Shown: one piece after another, positions 60,712 to 64,000 of the stretch
Layout: each line of letters begins with the position of its first letter
How positions within the stretch are numbered: position 1 is the first letter of the stretch
From: Sphingobacteriales bacterium
Lineage (GTDB): Bacteria > Bacteroidota > Bacteroidia > Chitinophagales > Chitinophagaceae
NCBI GenBank assembly: GCA_003963365.1
Contig: RXJG01000004.1
Span: 124,001 to 188,000, forward strand
Direction: 5' to 3'
DNA length: 64,000 bases
The notes under the pieces: model-generated
Seen by the model: the letters and a program-made list of their open reading frames with translations, nothing else
Database searches by the model: none
Told to the model about the DNA's origin: nothing
Program-made: the position numbers and the translations under genes

Positions 60712-61106
60712 ACCAAACCGGCTTGCTTTACCGAAAACAAATCGACTTGTTAAAACCTTTTTGAGCAGGATAAAAATCTTTTTCAGATACAACCTTCTTT
60801 CTTCACTCTTCATCTATTTAGTAATTTTACCCGTTACCTGCAAATGAATGCTAACAGGCCCCGTTTTTAAGTCCGGTTTTCGGCAATGATTAGTTGCGCC
60901 AGAAGAACCCATTTTGTGAGTCTATCTCCCACTGAAAACTATCCGTTCCATTAGTAGGACCAATCGTACCCACACATATTATTTCATGCCGAAAGGCGTG
61001 ACATTTTTTATGTTATGCTTTTGCTCTTGTTTTACATTGATATGCTAAAACAAAATAAAAATGCGGAATAAATTTTATTCCGCATTTTTCTAATAAATAT
61101 AAATTG
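60707..61106. other. Gene-free stretch with coding-like remnants
   Basis: About 400 bp with no full gene. On the minus strand 60890-61012 is open and reads ...CVGTIGPTNGTDSFQWEID before a stop, and an overlapping frame (60814-60912) reads MGSSGATNHCRKPDLK and on to a stop. Both look protein-like but lack support. They may be gene debris or part of a dispersed repeat. A terminator lies at 61057-61089. Confidence 0.45.
61057..61089 (-). terminator. Long terminator hairpin after the 71-residue membrane protein gene
   Basis: Perfect inverted repeat with AAAATGCGGAATAA as left arm and its complement as right arm, about 15 bp, closing in an AT loop. On the minus strand it is followed by T-rich sequence. 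It ends the small-protein/lipoprotein transcript coming from 62372. Confidence 0.85.
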
Positions 61107-61322
61107 TTAGACTTGACTGTTTTTATTGTTTTTAGATTTTACATAACTGTAGCTAATAAACCCTGAAATGATTGCTAGAATCAGATATGGAATAACTTTC
61201 AGTTCGGGAACAAATAAACGGCCAATAAAGAAACCTATAAACCCACCCATAATTAAGTAGATAATTAACAAGAATCTCGATTGTCTTATTTTATTAAAGA
61301 AATGTTGTATTTTCTGTAACAT
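61107..61322 (-). CDS. Hypothetical small membrane protein with two helices
   Basis: A 71-residue protein with two hydrophobic segments (LLIIYLIMGGFIGFFIGRLF and IPYLILAIISGFISYSYV) and basic ends (NKIRQSRF, KSKNNKN). I do not recognise a family. It lies 39 bp downstream of a lipoprotein gene with a glycine-zipper tail, and both end at one terminator. Size and topology would suit an immunity-type protein, but this is inference. Confidence 0.65.
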   Translation of the reverse strand: MLQKIQHFFNKIRQSRFLLIIYLIMGGFIGFFIGRLFVPELKVIPYLILAIISGFISYSYVKSKNNKNSQV

Positions 61323-61361
61323 ATTTGTAAAGATATTCAGTTCTTTTTAAAATTATTTTGA

Positions 61362-62372
61362 TTAGAACCAATCTTCTAACCATTTTACGACACCACCTAC
61401 ATAGGGAATGCACTTTGATGCCTCCCAAAGAACGGATCCCGAAGAACTAACAGCACCACCAAGAACCGCACCAGGAAATGCTCCTATTCCTCCCACTGCT
61501 GCTCCACCTATTCCTCCAGATACAGCACCCGAAATATCGGCTCCTGCAATATGTTTAGGATTCATACCACAAGGATATGTTTTTAAATATGTACCGCTTG
61601 CATGCCTTGCTCCATTGACGCCGCCACTGGTTACATGGAGAAGCGATAACCATTTTGAGATATTAAAATTCCAGTATTGATAAGAGTGGCTTGCTACACT
61701 AACTGAAGCTCCAACTGCCAACGCTTCATTAAAAGAGATCAAAGCAACTGCCTGCTGTCTCAGAGTTGCTAATTGATTTATCGTCTGAGTGTAGTTTGCA
61801 TCTGTATAATTGTTTCTTATAGTTTTTAGTTGATTTAAAATGTTTTTAGCCGCAGTGCTATAAGTAGCAGGAACAATAAAACTAGTATCTAAAACATTAA
61901 AAGTATCAGGAAGAGGATTGTTAACGCTTGTGATTCCCAAATTATTCATAAATAGTGTTGTTTTCTGTTTTAAGAAGGTTTGGAGTGTTCCGTTTGTTAA
62001 AACAGTTGTGTCTGCTACGATGTTCTGATAAAGGAACTCTTGATAATCATTGTGCTTAGTCCCTATGTATTCTACGACGTAATCTAAGGTTTGATTTGCT
62101 AAATTAAATTGAGCAAATTCAGAACCACAAATTCTCTGTCCACCCGTTTGACCTCCGCAATAATCGGAATAGCCAGTACATGCAGGGTCGTCACATGGAT
62201 AGGGACAAGGACCAGGTAATTTTCCGGTCGAATTTTTTTTCGCAGTAACTTCTTCCTGAGTAGGTTCAACTTCGGTTTTTGTCTTTTTACATGAATAGAA
62301 AACGATTACAGAAGAAATAATGATAAGAGATGCTAAGGCGACCGCAAATAGGCGGGATGAAATTTTTCTCAT
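61362..62372 (-). CDS. Lipoprotein with Cys-rich linker and glycine-zipper C-terminus
   Basis: A 336-residue lipoprotein of unknown function. The signal ends in a lipobox FYSC (Cys28), then KKTKTEVEPTQEEVTAKKN. A Cys/Pro-rich segment follows (LPGPCPYPCDDPACTG, YSDYCGG), a helical middle with many Thr and Asn, and a C-terminal glycine-zipper (GAVSGGIGGAAVGGIGAF and GAVLGGAV) ending in KCIPYVGGVVKWLEDWF. Such zipper tails occur in membrane-active bacteriocins and in some surface lipoproteins. It is co-transcribed with the 71-residue membrane protein. Confidence 0.65.
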   Translation of the reverse strand: MRKISSRLFAVALASLIIISSVIVFYSCKKTKTEVEPTQEEVTAKKNSTGKLPGPCPYPCDDPACTGYSDYCGGQTGGQRICGSEFAQFNLANQTLDYVVEYIGTKHNDYQEFLYQNIVADTTVLTNGTLQTFLKQKTTLFMNNLGITSVNNPLPDTFNVLDTSFIVPATYSTAAKNILNQLKTIRNNYTDANYTQTINQLATLRQQAVALISFNEALAVGASVSVASHSYQYWNFNISKWLSLLHVTSGGVNGARHASGTYLKTYPCGMNPKHIAGADISGAVSGGIGGAAVGGIGAFPGAVLGGAVSSSGSVLWEASKCIPYVGGVVKWLEDWF

Positions 62373-62529
62373 TTGATTAAAGTTTAAGAGTGTTAAAAAT
62401 ATTTAGTGCATAATACGGCCGCTTTTTAAAATAAAAAACTTTTTATTTTGCTAAATCTCCCTATCGTTATCAATTTTTAAACACATTAAAAATTTATTTC
62501 TGTAACTTTAAATAGAAACTCTTATTAAG
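62373..62529. promoter_or_regulatory. Divergent promoter region, lipoprotein and GH3 genes
   Basis: TAACTTTA at 62503-62510 (one base off TAnnTTTG) is 19 bp before the GH3 ATG. An A/T hairpin AAAATAAAAA (62428-62437) and TTTTTATTTT (62440-62449) lies mid-region. No minus-strand box is clear. Confidence 0.45.
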
Positions 62530-64000
62530 ATGATAGTACGAATAACAGTAACTTTTCTTTTTTGTATTTCTATTGTTATCACCAATGCTCAACGAACCGT
62601 TAAAGTAAGTAAAGCTCAGCATTGGGTGGATAGTGTGTTCAATAGCTTAACAGATGACCAGCGTATTGGACAATTAATTGTAGTGCGTCTTTCTTCTATA
62701 GATTTAAAGACAAAAAAAGTTACCTGGCTGGATAGTGCAGTAACAGATGCAGTAAAAAAATATAATATAGGAAGTATCTGTTTGTTTCAAGGCGGCCCGG
62801 CAAAACAAGCTGAATTCATCAACTATTACCAAAGCATTGCACAAACACCCATCATGTTTGCCATTGATGGCGAGTGGGGTTTAGGTATGCGTATGCTGGA
62901 TAGTGTGCAAAAATTTCCTTACCAGCTAACGATGGGTGCTTTGCAGGATGAACAAATTATTTATAATGTAGGTAAGGCAATTGGTGAACAATGTAAACGC
63001 ATGGGCATTCATGTTGACTATGCACCGGTGGTGGATGTAAATAATAATCCCAATAACCCGGTTATCAATTTTCGTTCTTTTGGCGAAGACAAATACAAAG
63101 TAGCAAAGTTTGGTATTGCCATTATGAAAGGAATGCAGGATGCAGGCATTATGGCCTGTGCCAAACATTTTCCCGGTCATGGTGATGTGAGCATTGATTC
63201 ACACAAAGATTTGCCGGTAATCAATAAAACAAAAAAACAATTACAGCAACTGGAGTTATATCCATTCAAACAAATTTTTAAAGCCGGCGTGAGCAGTGTG
63301 ATGATTGCACACTTAAGTGTACCGGCTATTGATAAAACACCCAATAAACCCACTTCCATTTCTTATAAAAATATTACGCAGCTGATGCGGAAAGAAATGA
63401 AGTACCAGGGATTAACTTTTACCGATGCTTTGGAAATGCAGGGAGTAAAAAAGTATTATCCCGATGGAGAAGCATCCGCACAAGCGATCATTGCCGGTAA
63501 TGATATGCTCTGTTTGCCGGGAGATATTCCGGCGGCTATCAGTAAAATAAAAGAAGCCATTCAGAACAAAAAACTGAAATGGAGTGAGGTGTATGCTCAC
63601 ACCAAAAGAGTGTTGATGGCAAAGTACAAATATGTATTGCCAAATATTGCTGCTGTATCATATGAAAGTTTATCTGCTGATCTCAATGCTTCAGTTCCTG
63701 CAGAAAGAAAGATAGTAGCACAAAATGCCATTACCTTATTAAAGAATGATAACAAGGCTATTTTTCCTTTAGTAAAACGTACACAAAAGAAGATTGCTTA
63801 CGTAGCAATTGGTATTGACAGTGCTAATGCCTTTACTAAAAGGATGATAAAAGATTATAATGCTGCTATTATTTATATCAACGCAAACACAGACTCTTTA
63901 AGAGCTATATCTATTATTGATTCATTAAAACATTTTGATGTTACGGTTACAGCCGTTCATAATTATGCTAACTATCCCGGAAATAATTTTAACATCGGTA
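62530..64000 (+). CDS. GH3 beta-N-acetylhexosaminidase, partial (cut by window edge)
   Basis: The first 490 codons of a secreted family 3 glycoside hydrolase, open to the right edge. The ATG at 62530 starts a signal peptide (MIVRITVTFLFCISIVITNAQ). The signature KHFPGHGDVSIDSHKDLP gives the His/Asp dyad typical of NagZ-like N-acetylglucosaminidases, and LTFTDALEMQGV carries the nucleophile Asp. After about residue 380 the GH3 C-terminal domain begins (KIVAQNAITLLKNDNKAIFP). Bacteroidota homologs are often fused to a beta-lactamase-like domain; that part would be beyond the window. Confidence 0.9.
   Translation, partial: MIVRITVTFLFCISIVITNAQRTVKVSKAQHWVDSVFNSLTDDQRIGQLIVVRLSSIDLKTKKVTWLDSAVTDAVKKYNIGSICLFQGGPAKQAEFINYYQSIAQTPIMFAIDGEWGLGMRMLDSVQKFPYQLTMGALQDEQIIYNVGKAIGEQCKRMGIHVDYAPVVDVNNNPNNPVINFRSFGEDKYKVAKFGIAIMKGMQDAGIMACAKHFPGHGDVSIDSHKDLPVINKTKKQLQQLELYPFKQIFKAGVSSVMIAHLSVPAIDKTPNKPTSISYKNITQLMRKEMKYQGLTFTDALEMQGVKKYYPDGEASAQAIIAGNDMLCLPGDIPAAISKIKEAIQNKKLKWSEVYAHTKRVLMAKYKYVLPNIAAVSYESLSADLNASVPAERKIVAQNAITLLKNDNKAIFPLVKRTQKKIAYVAIGIDSANAFTKRMIKDYNAAIIYINANTDSLRAISIIDSLKHFDVTVTAVHNYANYPGNNFNIG

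Noticed and set aside
1-64000. Shine-Dalgarno sites as start evidence, and tRNA/rRNA genes
   Set aside because: Purine-rich sites are mostly absent before clear starts, as usual in Bacteroidota, so they were not used to choose starts. No cloverleaf or rRNA-like segment was seen by eye.

Overview
The window looks like chromosomal DNA of a Bacteroidota bacterium, most likely Chitinophagaceae or a close relative. The signs are a gliding-motility lipoprotein GldH, a secreted PKD protein with a type IX (T9SS) C-terminal sorting domain, BatD, a TonB-dependent receptor with a carboxypeptidase-regulatory-like N-terminus, LytS/LytTR regulators with beta-propeller sensors, the near absence of Shine-Dalgarno sequences, and several promoters of the Bacteroidota form (TTTG, about 19 bp, TAnnTTTG). 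I found no rRNA, tRNA, CRISPR array, prophage or insertion sequence.

Region 1 (1-17.7 kb) is one large sugar-oxidation locus. On the minus strand are two Gfo/Idh/MocA oxidoreductases (one cut by the left edge), a Tat-lipoprotein 'gluconate 2-dehydrogenase subunit 3' and a GMC flavoprotein. On the plus strand, starting at 4882, a ten-gene run holds two MFS transporters, two Tat-type TIM-barrel isomerases, four paralogous GMC flavoproteins and two more subunit-3 proteins. All five GMC proteins lack signal peptides, share a C-x5-C-x3-C motif and have the His/Asn catalytic pair, while the small subunits carry the twin-arginine signal. The best reading is periplasmic oxidation of sugars or glycosides (3-keto-glycoside type chemistry), followed by isomerase/lyase steps and import. 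No cytochrome partner and no SusC/SusD pair is present.

Region 2 (17.7-27.5 kb) holds a sialate O-acetylesterase operon, an aldehyde dehydrogenase, and an operon of Mg2+ P-type ATPase, anchored glutathione peroxidase and metallo-beta-lactamase-fold hydrolase, then small ACT and membrane proteins. Region 3 (27.5-39.6 kb) is housekeeping and envelope: dusB, a CPBP protease, cdsA, psd, a Cys/Lys-rich secreted peptide, a YjjG-type phosphatase, an SDR, batD, yicC-gldH-histidine kinase-response regulator, and lpxD.

Region 4 (39.6-49.5 kb) holds a LytS/LytTR two-component pair, a carboxypeptidase-regulatory-like protein, an epimerase, a 3-hydroxyacyl-CoA dehydrogenase, an AT-rich two-gene HipA-like kinase module with a TAATG overlap, and pheS. 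Region 5 (49.5-64 kb) holds a TonB-receptor/YncE/PepSY-like cluster, an arginase-fold protein that has lost most metal ligands, a TrkA-C pseudogene, a PBP4-type carboxypeptidase, the PKD/T9SS protein, mutL, a lipoprotein with a glycine-zipper tail next to a small two-helix membrane protein, and a GH3 beta-N-acetylglucosaminidase cut by the right edge.

Non-coding points of interest are a dispersed repeat present in two intergenic regions (434-490 and 48364-48420), three related AT-rich inverted repeats around the GMC locus, and several clear promoters and terminators. Promoters decide the mutL start and suggest a nearly leaderless pheS mRNA.
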